Below, piece by piece: positions 33,930 through 44,586 of a stretch of DNA of 64,000 nucleotides (its first letter is position 1; each line of letters begins with the position of its first letter). Both the position numbers and the translations under genes were made by a program. Source of the stretch: Selaginella tamariscina (lineage: Eukaryota; Streptophyta; Lycopodiopsida; Selaginellales; Selaginellaceae); assembly GCA_003024785.1 (NCBI GenBank), contig PUQB01000527.1:1-64000 (forward strand). Direction: 5' to 3'. The notes under the pieces were generated by a model, which made no database searches, had not been told where the DNA came from, and saw only the letters and a list, made by a program, of their open reading frames with translations.

Positions 33930-33957
33930 CATGCCCATTTTAGTTACAACTTGCATA
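33930..33957 (-). repeat. Candidate right terminal inverted repeat
   Basis: Inverted partner of 20697-20724; 26 of 28 positions agree. Confidence 0.45.
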
Positions 33958-34277
33958 CATGCTAGTTTATTTACACTTCCAAGGCATGGCAATTAAATTT
34001 GTTATGACTTACAAATTAAGTCTTGCGACTGATCATGTGTTATTAAGTTTACACACTCTTTAAGTTTTGTTTTTCTTTAAGGTATATGAATTTGGAGTGG
34101 CACATGATTTAGATTTGAACTAAAATAGCTATTCACCTAATGTTGCTTATAGTTAGCATCATTGAAATATTGAGACCATCAGACAATATTTTAACTACAT
34201 TACTAGCTTTGAACAATCTAAACATATTCATTTTATGTTATACACTAGACTTTCTCACCGAATCCTAAGTTTAACAC
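33958..34277. other. Repeat fragment between the two large elements
   Basis: Resembles 19370-19510 (AAGTTTACACA, TTTCTTTAAGG, TATGAATTTGG) and weakly LTR-A. No gene. Confidence 0.4.
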
Positions 34278-34282
34278 TATAG

Positions 34283-34961
34283 TGGTTGATGGTGGCCCAT
34301 CATCATGGCCAGTTGGTGGGACGCCCACCGGCGCGGACGAGCGATTGGACGAAGCACCGGATAAGGAAGGTACTTCGGGTAGGGATTGATGGCGACCGGT
34401 GTTAGGCGGCGATGTAACTGAGCAAAGATCCGATCGTCCAAACCAACTACCCAGGGTACGAAGGACAACATGCGTGGGGAGGCACATAAATGTGACAGGC
34501 AGGACTCTGACACCAGGCGGCAGACCAATGGGAGAGCGCCACCTGTAGCTAGGATCTAGTGGTAGATACCCACTATATAAGCCGGAAGGTAGGTAGTGGG
34601 TAGGGGTTTTTTTGGAGTCAAGTCTGCCTTATATCTTGCTCCACTGTCGGAGATAGTTTGTACTCAGACATGCAATATATATCCATTTTCCTTCTATTCA
34701 CCCACAAGCAGGCATTCCCCGCTTGCCCGACTCCTGGGCCCCGCAACACTCCCTGCCCAGTCATCTAAGTAGAACTCCCCTTACCTGTACATGGACCCTC
34801 GCGGCGTCCGGGTAGAGGCCATCCAATACCTTCCATTACTCCTAAGGTAAGGCTCGGCTTGTCGGCCGAACCCTGGGGTTGGACGCCCTCAATAGCGTCC
34901 TGGCGACCACTGCAGCTTCCTGAGAAGCACCACATCTGGCATGCGGAATCCTCGATGACCA
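34283..34961 (+). repeat. LTR-B, 5' LTR
   Basis: 679 bp, TGGTTGAT...GATGACCA. A TATATAAG-like box (CACTATATAAGCC near 34570) and the downstream TTGGAGTCAAGTCTG stretch are conserved in all copies and probably mark the promoter and transcript start. Confidence 0.92.
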
Positions 34962-34997
34962 TTTGTGGCGACCACAGAGGGATAGAAGTACACACAG

Positions 34998-35264
34998 ATG
35001 GAGTTCATTGTAGCAAGTAGAGTGGCAGCCCAACGAAGAGCCGAGATTAACTCATTCGAGCAAATAAAGATTGACGAGCAACAGCTGACCAGGAGAATGC
35101 GGCGGGCCGGCCAAGGGAGATTGATGGACGGTGGCGAGGCACCTCGGTTGCCGCAATCAGCCTCTGCCTCACCTACTAGAGGGAATGACGGTAACGGCAT
35201 AGCCGAATCTCCGAGCAGCGGTAAACTCGATATACCAGCGGTAGAGGCAGTCGCACGCCGCTGA
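34998..35264 (+). pseudogene. LTR-B N-terminal gag-like open frame
   Basis: An 88-residue open frame starting 36 bp past the 5' LTR and rich in Arg, Gln and Glu (RRMRRAGQG). Its position fits the start of a gag polyprotein, but no conserved motif is present. It is cut short by a stop codon. Confidence 0.4.
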
Positions 35265-35723
35265 CGACGAAGAAGGATATGAAGGAACCACAGCACGTTC
35301 GGACGACAATCCAGGCACGGCAGCATGCGGATATGAACAGCACCCGAATGGGCGACTTGCCCAACAGTAACCTACGACGTAGAGTGGGACGGATGGCAAG
35401 ATGACGAAAGCCCTTCGCCTCTCGACGTAGGTGAAAGTGACGGCCACGAAGAGCCCCCATACCAACAAGCAGAACCAGTCTTTGACGAGTACCCCGAAGG
35501 AGGAAACCTCACCCAAGACAACCCAGGAGAGGGCAGGCTTGCGACGGAGGCAAGAATCTCGAGGGGCGAAAGCAACACGAATAGCGACGGAGGACGTGAG
35601 CCAGAACCCACCGTGACCAACACCACAATGGAGGTAAGATAGGAAACCCAGGGCCATCGTCACCCATCAGGGTGAAGCGGGGGGCCTGTGTTTTGCCCAG
35701 AAAGAGGGGAGGAAGAGCCTCAT

Positions 35724-36402
35724 TGGTTGACGTGGCCCGTCATCATGGCCAGCTGGCGGGACACCCACTGGTGAGAACGAGCGACTGGACAAAGCGTCGG
35801 ATAAGGAAGGTACTTCGGGTACGGACTGATGACAACTGGTGTCAGGCGGCGGCTAACCGGGCGAAGATCCGATCGTCCGGACCAACTACCCAAGGTACGA
35901 AGGACAGCACACGTGGGGAGGCGCATAAATGTGACAGGCAGGACTCTGACACCAGGTGGCAGGCCAATGGGAGAGCGCCACCTGTAGCTAGGATCTAGCG
36001 GTAGATACCCACTATATAAGCCGAAAGGCAGGTAGTGGGTAGGGGTCTTTTTTGGAGTCAAGTCTGCTTATATCTTGCTCCACTGTTGGAGATAGTTTGT
36101 ACTCAGATAGGGCAATATATATCCATTTTCCTTCTCTTCACCCCACAAGCGGGCATTCCCCGCTTGCCCGACTCTTGGGCCCCGCAACACTACCTACCCC
36201 AGCCATCTCAGTAGAACTCCCCCTTACCTATACATGGAACCCTCGCGGCGTCCAGGTAGAGGCCATCCAATACCTTCCATTACTTTGAGGTAAGGCCTGG
36301 CTTGCCGGTCGAACCCCCGGGTTGGACGCCCTCAACAGCGTCCTGGCGACCACTGCAGCTTCTAAGAACACCACATCTGGCCTGCGGAGTCCCCGACGAC
36401 CA
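35724..36402 (+). mobile_element. Nested solo LTR-B with target duplication CTCAT
   Basis: Identical in layout to the other LTR-B copies. CTCAT flanks it at 35719-35723 and 36403-36407, showing an independent insertion into the interior of the 34283-42435 element followed by loss of its own interior. Confidence 0.92.
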
Positions 36403-36407
36403 CTCAT

Positions 36408-38660
36408 CCGGGAAACCCCCATAGGGAGGGCATCGATTGCCAACAAGGCAACCTTTGCACTAGGAGTTCAGTCGATCGGAGATGCAGCAGGTCAGGGTGG
36501 TTACCAGGATGAGAACCCAGGCTTCGGAAAGCCGGGGTACACATGGACGACCGCCTACGCGGAGGCGATTGGACGTCGACGAGCTGACAGACTAGGAGGA
36601 GGCACAGAAAGAGGGGCTGCATAGTGGCTACCTTGGAGAAGGGACGAGAGGAATTCGTCCAGGTAGGACAGATTCGCCCGAGTGACTAGTATCGCACCGG
36701 CCCCGCGAGGGAAATCCGCCTGGGCACATCGCAGAGCCGCAACCATCACCAGACGGGGGATACCATCTTGGGGCGAGGAGGAATCGCCCCATCAATCACG
36801 GCCGTCTAGACGTCGTGGGGGGATTCCGTGCACGGTCATACAAAGCTACTCGCTGGAGGAGGGAAAACCGTCCAGCCAAGGTAAGCCGCACCACCACCAG
36901 GTTGGTCCCGCGGTGGGGCCCCCGAGGGACAGCCTGGAGGAGCCCGTCCTCGTCACCCACCCTCAACGGGAGGGCAGGGCCGTGAGGAAGGAGAAAGGTG
37001 CCCACAGATTACCGGACGTGTACTACACCATGTCCAAAGCGGAGGGTCCGGATCAGAACAACTCTCAAGCACAACGAGATGCCATGGGAACCGACCCGGT
37101 CACCTTATTAGCTGAGTGCTCAATCGGATGCAGGAGAGCACCGTAACGGTGCGCCCTTACCCGTGTTCCGTGGAGCGAAGGGGGAAGACGCAGACCAACA
37201 CGTACACAAGTTGAACAGGTGTGCGAACTTCGGTGTGTGAGTGACAACCACAAGAAGTTGAGTGCCTTTCCATGCACTCTGGACAAGAAGGCACACACCT
37301 GGTGGATGCGATTCCACGAGGCGAACGAAGGACCCCGTTGGGAAACCGCACGAAGGGTGTTTTGAATACCTTCCAGGAGGAAAAGAGTGAAGAGGAGGTG
37401 ATCTACAAGCTAACGAGCTTGAAACAGAAAGCAGGAGAGTCGGTGACAAATACACTGTCGCATGGTAGGGTATATCGCTCGGCCAAGAGACGCCCCAGTT
37501 GACCTGATCAAGAAAATGTGGTACCGAAAGGGACTGCGGCTGGAGATCCGTAAGTGGATTGGCTTGGATGACGACTGAACGTTCGACAAGTTACTCCGGT
37601 ATGCCAAGAAGGCCGAAAAGCGGAAAGCTGAAAGACGCCAAGAAAGGAAGGCACATGACAAATCGGACGCAGATGAGGCGAACGATACCGCATCGAATGA
37701 GGAAAACTCTTGAATGCTGAAAAGGCCGACCAAAAAGGAGAAACAGTCGGGTACCAAGGGACACATGCAGCTGCAGCGGGCAAACCCTACGGGGGGCCAC
37801 GCAAAAGGAAGACTTATCCACGACACTGGCTCAAATGGGATACACTGCACGGGGGGATAAGTACTGTCGGGTGTGTAACATCGCGGATTTCACAACATGG
37901 ACAATTGCTACCGACTAGCCGAACTCCTGAGCAAAAGGCTACCACATGCAGCCACACTGACGGTAAAACAAGGAACTGAAGAGGGGGCATATGGCCAAAG
38001 AAGTTACGACCGCAGAATGGAGGGAGACAACCAACCTCGTAGGAGGTCTCGTTCAGGGGACTGAAATCGTAGGTCCCATTCCCGAGAACAGCCACCGTAT
38101 CGACCCAGGTATGGCGACAGAGAGAGACGACCAAAACGCAAAGAGGTGTTGTGTGCACTGTGCGGAGACCCACACCCACTCTACCGATGTTCATGGGTAT
38201 CATTGATCAAACCAATGCTAGAAGCGCAAGCAACCGGCGTCGCCAGGACGAGCAACGGGCAAATTCCCCAAACCCAATTCCAAACTCCACACCGCAAGTA
38301 AACCAAGTAACGGTGGTACTACCAGAACAGGACGTTGAGACAAACATAGTACCACAAGCCCCTTAGCGGACGAAACAAGGGAAACACAAAGGCGGAGAAC
38401 CAGGGGAGCGCAAAGGCTCGAAAAGAGAAGACATGCAACAAAACCCCAGTTTTAAAGCAGTGGGAAGGAAGCAAATGCAAGAACTGACAGTCTCGGAGCC
38501 TGTGGATCGCCCAGCGAGGCCAAGAATCCCTAAGAAAAGTAAGGAGAAGGCGAAACCATGCATTCGTAAGGGGAGAGGCCCAGATCATAACAGGAAACGC
38601 CGCTGGTTCCCACCGCACGATGGGAGAATTAGGTATGACCAGCAGCAAGACCCCCACCAA
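36408..38660 (+). pseudogene. Decayed gag region of LTR-B element
   Basis: Pieces in different frames read like a retrotransposon gag. At 37200-37450: FPCTLDKKAHTWWMRFHEAN, then RRVFNTFQEEKSEEEV and YKLTSLKQKAGESVT, which follow the usual W..F...F...L..L.Q..GES order of the gag core. Near 37850 the frame YCRVCNIADF suggests a damaged Cys-rich motif. Several stops and frame changes separate them. Confidence 0.6.
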
Positions 38661-38677
38661 GAGGCACTGCAACCATA

Positions 38678-38968
38678 GTGGACTACGTGAACGACGTACC
38701 AACTATCCCGGTTCACATGGCGGGTCACACAATCAGCGAAGTGATTATAGATGGGGGTCAACAGTCAATGTCATGTCAGTGTCATAGAGAAATTGCGTAT
38801 GCCAACTCCGGAGCCCACTCCATTTTAGGTACGGATCAACGTTGTGGTCCTGGATATGCACGCCAGGGGGGATTCGACCTACTCCTTGATCGACCCTGCT
38901 CAAGGGTGCAAAGGTACAGCACAATTGGGAACACCAACAGATACGGTTCCGCACCAAACGAGCAATAA
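38678..38968 (+). pseudogene. Decayed aspartic-protease-like region of LTR-B element
   Basis: VPTIPVHMAGHTISEVIIDGG followed in the next frame by a VNVMS-like sequence matches the beginning of retropepsins in which IDGGS precedes VNVM. The usual DSG/DTG active site is replaced by DGG, as in some plant Ty3-type elements. A frame change occurs just after DGG. Confidence 0.5.
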
Positions 38969-40850
38969 GGTCCATACCCACAAGCAAACCCTAGGCCCCC
39001 GCACGGAGATTCGGGGCGTTGGAGCATCAGGAGCCCGGCAGGCGCGGGGGATGGAGCGAGGGTGAACAGCGACCTTCGCAGGCCGACTTCCGGGATTGGG
39101 TTGCGCCAAACAGGAGGCCTCGCATCAGAGGTAGGCCAACGTGAACAAACTAAAGATCGCAGGAGACAGATCGAAGCTCGAAACTATCCGGCACCGGAAC
39201 TTTGGTTCACCAACCATTGGGACAGGTCCAGAGGGCTTATGTGGACATACCCAAGTCAAACGGCTGCCCCAATCAAGTGGAGCCACCCCAGAGCTGATAT
39301 TGATAGGGATTGGCAGCCCTTTTCCAGTCCTGGTCCCAAGAAGAAATACCCACTACCTGGGCCAATCGAGATCATCCCGAGAAGTGGGGAGGGAGAAGCT
39401 CCGATGGAAGTAGGACACGAAAATCTAGATAGGGACATACAGACCAGTGTGGGGAAGAAGCGGCAGGAAGGGATCAACAGGTAAGACTGTGCAGTTAGAG
39501 CCAGGATGGGCCTCACCAGGCGGCAGCAAAACCACCACAGTCTACGATAACGGACAAGTACCATGACAGACGGCCAATAGTAGCCGTGCTAGTCACACAG
39601 ATGGAGCACAGATTGAGGAATCCCGGGGCAGAACCAGCGAACCATGGGGCGAAGAGATAGGGAAGACGGAGGAGTCGGAAGTAGGATCTCCAAACGCACG
39701 TGTGGCCAGCTCACAGGATCACATGGTCCACGAGGTTGGACCACAGGCGTGAGGCACGCACTACGAAGGCAATGATGGTCGGGCGGCCATCATTGCGTAT
39801 CCAGGCGCAGGGATAGACACGCCAGTCACCTCGGAGGATGCCACAAGGATTGCCACAGCACCTACACTTAGAAAGGAGGTGCACAATGCCACACCCCCAT
39901 TACCATGACCATGGGGTGGACAGAGAGAAATCGGCCAGTGGTGATCAAAGAAATTCGCATGTTCATCAAGGGCCAAGAACGAGCAGCGGAGCTAGTATCG
40001 CCCAGGTACTCCAAGTTCAAGGAATTAATCGGGCAACCCGATGTCCGGCGAGTCAGGAAGCAATTGCGATTGGATGAATTCTTCGACCTTCTGTGGGGAG
40101 AAGTGGAGGACTCAGGATTTGATGAGAAGGCCAGACAATTCCTCTAGTTAGTGGAATTAGTGGCTAGTCAAACCGGGCATAGGGGGATACAATTCTGCAC
40201 AGATGGGAGTGCCGTCTTCTGCATTATTTCGATGAAGTAGCAATAGTCTTCCGGCTACCAGGGGATGGCCTAGCCCTAGGGGAATGCTCGGACGCGGAGG
40301 TTCAACAGCTCGGCACCACAGGAACTCATGGACTACGAGACATACAAGCAAGGAGGAAGCAGTCGAGTTCGTAACACTAGTGGCCTTCATGCTCACAAGA
40401 AGAACAGGGAGTCGAATCACCAGGCGATTGGCGAATGGTCTTTGCAGGGTGTGGGAAGGAGTCGCGATAAATTGGGTTGACTGCCTTAAGTAGTACCTGA
40501 TTTCGGCTCTAACTAGTGGGATTCACGGAGTGCGGGCCGGCACTGAGCAAAGGCTACCCACGGCTGGTCACATTGCTATTATGACCACGGGCTCGTTCGG
40601 CCGAACGGTAGTAAGAGCACCACCACCACTCCAAATGGGGGAACAGCCAGAACCCCCGGAGTCAACAGAAAAGGATTCAACGAAGGGACCGACGTCTACA
40701 GAAGAACAGGCGTCAACAAAGGAGCAGGCGAAGGGTAGCCTCCTTCTGGACTAGGAATCACCAGGGTATGTAACGCAAGAACCCATACACGCAATTCCCC
40801 TGGCTATAGGATCCCCACTACCAGAATCCTCGTCAGACGCAATCGAGCAA
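38969..40850 (+). pseudogene. Uninterpretable decayed interior of LTR-B element
   Basis: Short open pieces in all three plus frames, none with recognisable reverse transcriptase (no YxDD) or integrase (no HHCC or DDE) motifs. Codon content stays Arg/Gly/Glu-rich like the surrounding coding remnants. Confidence 0.4.
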
Positions 40851-41710
40851 TCTACTGGGCCCAACCAGGGAGGGAAGAAGGACAAGCCCGAGGACGAGTA
40901 CGAGAGTAACTACCAACACTTCCAGACCAACGGACGATGGACCTCCACGGTCTATACCAGTCTCGCAGGGGTCTTCGATTAGCTAGATGAAGCCACGGTG
41001 ATATATGACAGCCTTGACCTCCCAGCGGTGGCGAGAGAACACGACGACATAGTGATAGAACTCATGGAGCGGCAGCAAAGAGCCTGAGAAGTTGCCCAAA
41101 GGGCTAAGGAGCTACTGAGTGAAGGGGGACTGTGTATGTTGACAATGAAGAGAACGAAGGACACCTTGGAAAGCTGGAGTGAAAGGAGAGCGGAATTCTA
41201 GTGGATGTACAGTGAGTGCGAAACTCTCCTAGGGCTACTCAATGATGACCAGCACGCCCGCAGCTGGGTCATAGCCAGAAGGGAACAATAGATATAGGAA
41301 TGCAAATCTCGGTTAGAATGAAGGTGTGGGGAGCTCGCTGAGGCACAAGCAAAACTGACGACGGTTAGAAGGGAGTTACTGACAAAGACTCAAAGCCAGA
41401 ATTGAGTGCCACCAGGCTAGCCGGCCTGAGACAGGACTCGGCCCGGACCATCAGGGAGCTAGAGGTACACACCCAGCTACAGGCCCAACTCCTCGCGGCA
41501 AAGGAACAAGAATTACAATACTCCCAGAAAAGGATGCAAGACCTGGAGGATCAACTCCAGCAGGCCCGGGAGCAACAGACAGGGTTTGAGGCAAAGCTCC
41601 GAAGGGTGATTGCGCTTCGAGAGGCGACCATCACCACATTAAAGACCATGCTAGCGGCAACAGAGAGCGAGATCGCCATGTACCGGGAGCTCCAAGGGGC
41701 AGATCACTAG
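40851..41710 (+). pseudogene. Coiled-coil protein remnant at the 3' end of LTR-B element
   Basis: Bases 41402-41710 encode ~100 residues with strong heptad character (RELEVHTQLQAQLLAAKEQE, MQDLEDQLQQAREQQ). Upstream, 40851-41400 continues in another frame as charged helix-like protein broken by TAG and TGA codons. It occupies the place of an extra ORF between pol and the 3' LTR; function unknown. Confidence 0.5.
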
Positions 41711-41753
41711 GGCACATGGCTCGAGGACGTACCAACGAATAAGTCTAGGCATC

Positions 41754-42435
41754 TGGTTGACAGTGGCCTGTCATCACAGCCAGCTGGCGAGACGCCCACC
41801 GACACGGACGAGCGACTGGATGAAGCGCCGGATAAGGAAGGTACTTCGGGTACGGACTGATGGCGACCGGTGTTAGGTGGCGGCATAACTAGGCAAAGAT
41901 CTGATCGTCCGGACCAACTCCTAGGGTACGAAGGACAGCACGCGTGGGGAGGCGCATAAATGTGACAGGCAGGACTCTGACACCAGGCGGCAGACCAATG
42001 GGAGAGTGCCACCTGTAGCTAGGATCTAGCAGTAGATACCCACTATATAAGGAGGAAGGTGGGTAGTGGGTAGGGGTCTTTTTTGGAGTCAAGTCTGCGT
42101 CTTATATCTTGCTCCACTGTTGGAGATAGTTTGTACTCAAACAGGCAATATATATCCATTTTCCTTCTATTCACCCCACAAGCGAGCATTCCCGCTTGCC
42201 CGACTGCTGGGCCCCGCAACACCCCCTGCCCAGTCATCTCAGTAGAACTCCCCCTCACCTGTACACAAACCCTCGCGGCGTCCGAGTAGAGGCCATCCAA
42301 TACTTTCCATTACTCCTGAGGTAAGGCCCGGCTTGCCGGCCGAACCCCAGGGTTGAACGCCCTCAACAGCGTCCTGGCGACCACTGCAGCTTCCTGAGAA
42401 GCACCACATCTGGCATGCAGAGTCCCCGATGACCA
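41754..42435 (+). repeat. LTR-B, 3' LTR
   Basis: 682 bp, followed by the TATAG target duplication. It differs from the 5' LTR at many single positions, so the insertion is not recent. Confidence 0.92.
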
Positions 42436-42440
42436 TATAG

Positions 42441-44586
42441 CATGCTTTTCGAGTTACCTTCTTGAAAACATGTGATGTTGTGAGAACTTATTTCGTACTT
42501 TTTATCAAAATGTAGTGTTCATTCTTATGTTTGAATATGCTCATTTTCTTGAAGTTAAAGATGGACATTAAACATAACCTTTCCCCATTTAAACACTATT
42601 GCCAAAACCAACATTGAACCTTGACCTAAGCCAAAACTTAACAAATATTATTATGACTTGATTTGGACAAGTATAACATGAAACTTTAGTTAGTTATAAT
42701 TGTGCACTATGTATTCAATGTTAACTAGCTCGACTAACTAAATTATAATTGTGTCTTATGTGGGGATCATAAGAAAGAAATGGGATAATAACTTATGACA
42801 TTAGAGATATTTAATATTGCATTATTGTTGATGCAAATGGTGTGATTTACCAAAAACAAAAAATGATTGAAAGTATGTTACATTTTTAGTTTATTAAATA
42901 TAATAGGAGAACTTGCATGGTGAAAGCATTTGGTGCACACATATGCATTTCATTGTTAACTTTAAACTTAATATTTAATGTTGTTTTGCATTGTAAGGAT
43001 TGATTGATTTGATCTCTTGATCAAGGGTGATTTTTTAATTAATAAAGGCTTCAAGTTGAGGGTTTCTATCTTTAGTTGTAAATTAATCAAGTCAACTTGC
43101 TAATCTTATAACTAATGCTTGAAAATATCAATGACCCATTAATGCTCAAATATACATTGAAGGTTTTGGTTCATGTACCTTCTCAAAGAGTTGATATTTG
43201 GTGTGATTGAAAGTAAGCAGTATTTGAATCGGTTTCTTAATTCTACATCATTGTTCAAATGTGAATGTTTAGAATTATACAAAGTATGTATCTTCAATTC
43301 TCTAGAACGTCGGAAAACAAAATTATGTTCAATTTAGTATCCATAAAGTACACTATTAAATTACTAAAATAATTGAAGAAGATGGTCTCCCTTCTTGATG
43401 GTCATAATTCGAAATCCTTAGTGTACAATTCGATGCCCGATTTAAGAACGTAAGGTTTCATATGACCTCATATATTGAAATATTCATACTATACTTTGAA
43501 AGTATTTATAATTGTTTTTATGAGATTGTTATAAATAACTTGGCAAAGTATAGTATAATATTGTTAAATATTGAGATAGGAACACTCAATATTGCAGCTT
43601 ATTTATGATCACATGGAGTGGTCATAATCATGAAATATAAAGAGGATATAAGTTATATGTGATAAATTAGTGTTGAAACTTAAAATATGTTTTCAAGTTA
43701 ATTGAGAAATAAAAAAGAGTTTCTCAATACATATTTTGGGAAAACAATGTGGTACTTTGTAAGATTGTAAGTGTTTAGAATGAATAATGGTATATCTTAG
43801 TTCAATGTACTAAATTAAATGTTTTACTTATGTTTGGGGAATTTAGTTGAATTATAAGATATAACTGAAACATGAGATTAATATGACACTTCAATGTCAT
43901 GATAATATTGTAAAAGTTAGTATTTTATTAAATTGGTTAGATGAACGAAATGTTGATTCTTAATTCCTTTTAGTCCCTAAACTGTTAAACACTATATTTT
44001 CATCTTAAAAACTGAAGTTTGGTTAGTACAAAACTAAGTTCATGTCCATAAAATAATCATCCCATTTCAATAAATTGATACATTTATAATGTAACAATTT
44101 GTTAAATAAACTCGAAATTTAAAGGTTATTGATAGATATCAATTCAAATGTATCAATATTGAAATTGCAATTGTTTATAAAATGAGGATTAGTTTTAAGG
44201 TGCTTGTCAAACACAAATTGTTTGAATTAGTGAAAACATTTATATGATTAATTTAAGAGTTGAAAATAAATATAATGTTATAGTATACAATATTACGAAT
44301 TCAAAGAAACTCTTATCGTAATAACTAAGTTATGAAATTCAATATATTAAACTTAGTGAAATAAAGAGTTAAAAATTATTAAATGAACCTAGTTGTTGTG
44401 CTATTTGAGGAATGAGTATAATGTGAGCATGTTAGGTTGAGACACATGATATTTAGAGAGCACCAATTAAGGCACTTAGTCTAGGTATAGGTTGAATTTT
44501 TAATTTCCACATTGGTTTGTTAGAATTGTTCCACAAAGTATGCAAACTTATGTTTGCTCCTTGAACTAGTCAGTGTTGTGAAGGGG
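42441..44586. other. AT-rich intergenic DNA, nothing recognised
   Basis: About 2.1 kb of very AT-rich sequence with many TTGAATGTT/AATTAAA motifs. No open frame of useful length and no similarity to other parts of the window was noticed. Confidence 0.45.

Larger units (their letters stand above)
20697..33957. mobile_element. Candidate giant DNA transposon carrying ParB/methyltransferase-like, HAD phosphatase and DDE transposase genes
   Basis: A proposed 13.3-kb unit. The left end (20697-20724) and right end (33930-33957) are inverted copies of a 28-bp sequence that match at 26 positions, with core GTTGTAACTAAA and TGGGCATG. Inside both ends lie GGAATATTC/TAGAATATTC repeats (20876-20915 and about 33810-33865, inverted). 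The minus-strand genes (25543 to 21211) and the plus-strand gene (30314 to 33452) diverge from a centre made of two palindrome arrays. A TA dinucleotide at both outer edges could be the target duplication, but it is also part of the inverted repeat. A weaker relative of the terminal sequence occurs at 18858-18885, so the ends are tentative. Membership of the HAD gene is inferred from position only. Confidence 0.5.
34283..42435 (+). mobile_element. Complete LTR-B retrotransposon with decayed coding region
   Basis: An 8.15-kb element with LTRs at 34283-34961 and 41754-42435, each TGGTTGA...GATGACCA, bounded by TATAG at 34278-34282 and 42436-42440. A candidate primer-binding site starts TGGCGACCACAGAGGGA at 34966. 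The interior contains a gag-like region, a broken protease-like region and a coiled-coil reading frame. No reverse transcriptase or integrase motifs were recognised, so it may be non-autonomous or heavily degraded. A solo LTR of the same family is nested at 35724-36402. Direction follows the coding remnants and the orientation of the LTR. Confidence 0.9.

Noticed and set aside
35680..35723. Purine-rich AAAGAGGGGAGGAAGAG as a polypurine tract of a short LTR1-LTR2 element
   Set aside because: The LTR at 35724-36402 has its own CTCAT target duplication, so it is a nested solo LTR and the purine run is coincidental.
36682..37146. Longest open frame (154 codons) in the LTR-B interior as an intact gene
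   Set aside because: Low-complexity Arg/Pro/Gly composition and no match to the gag frame that follows; treated as part of the decayed gag region.
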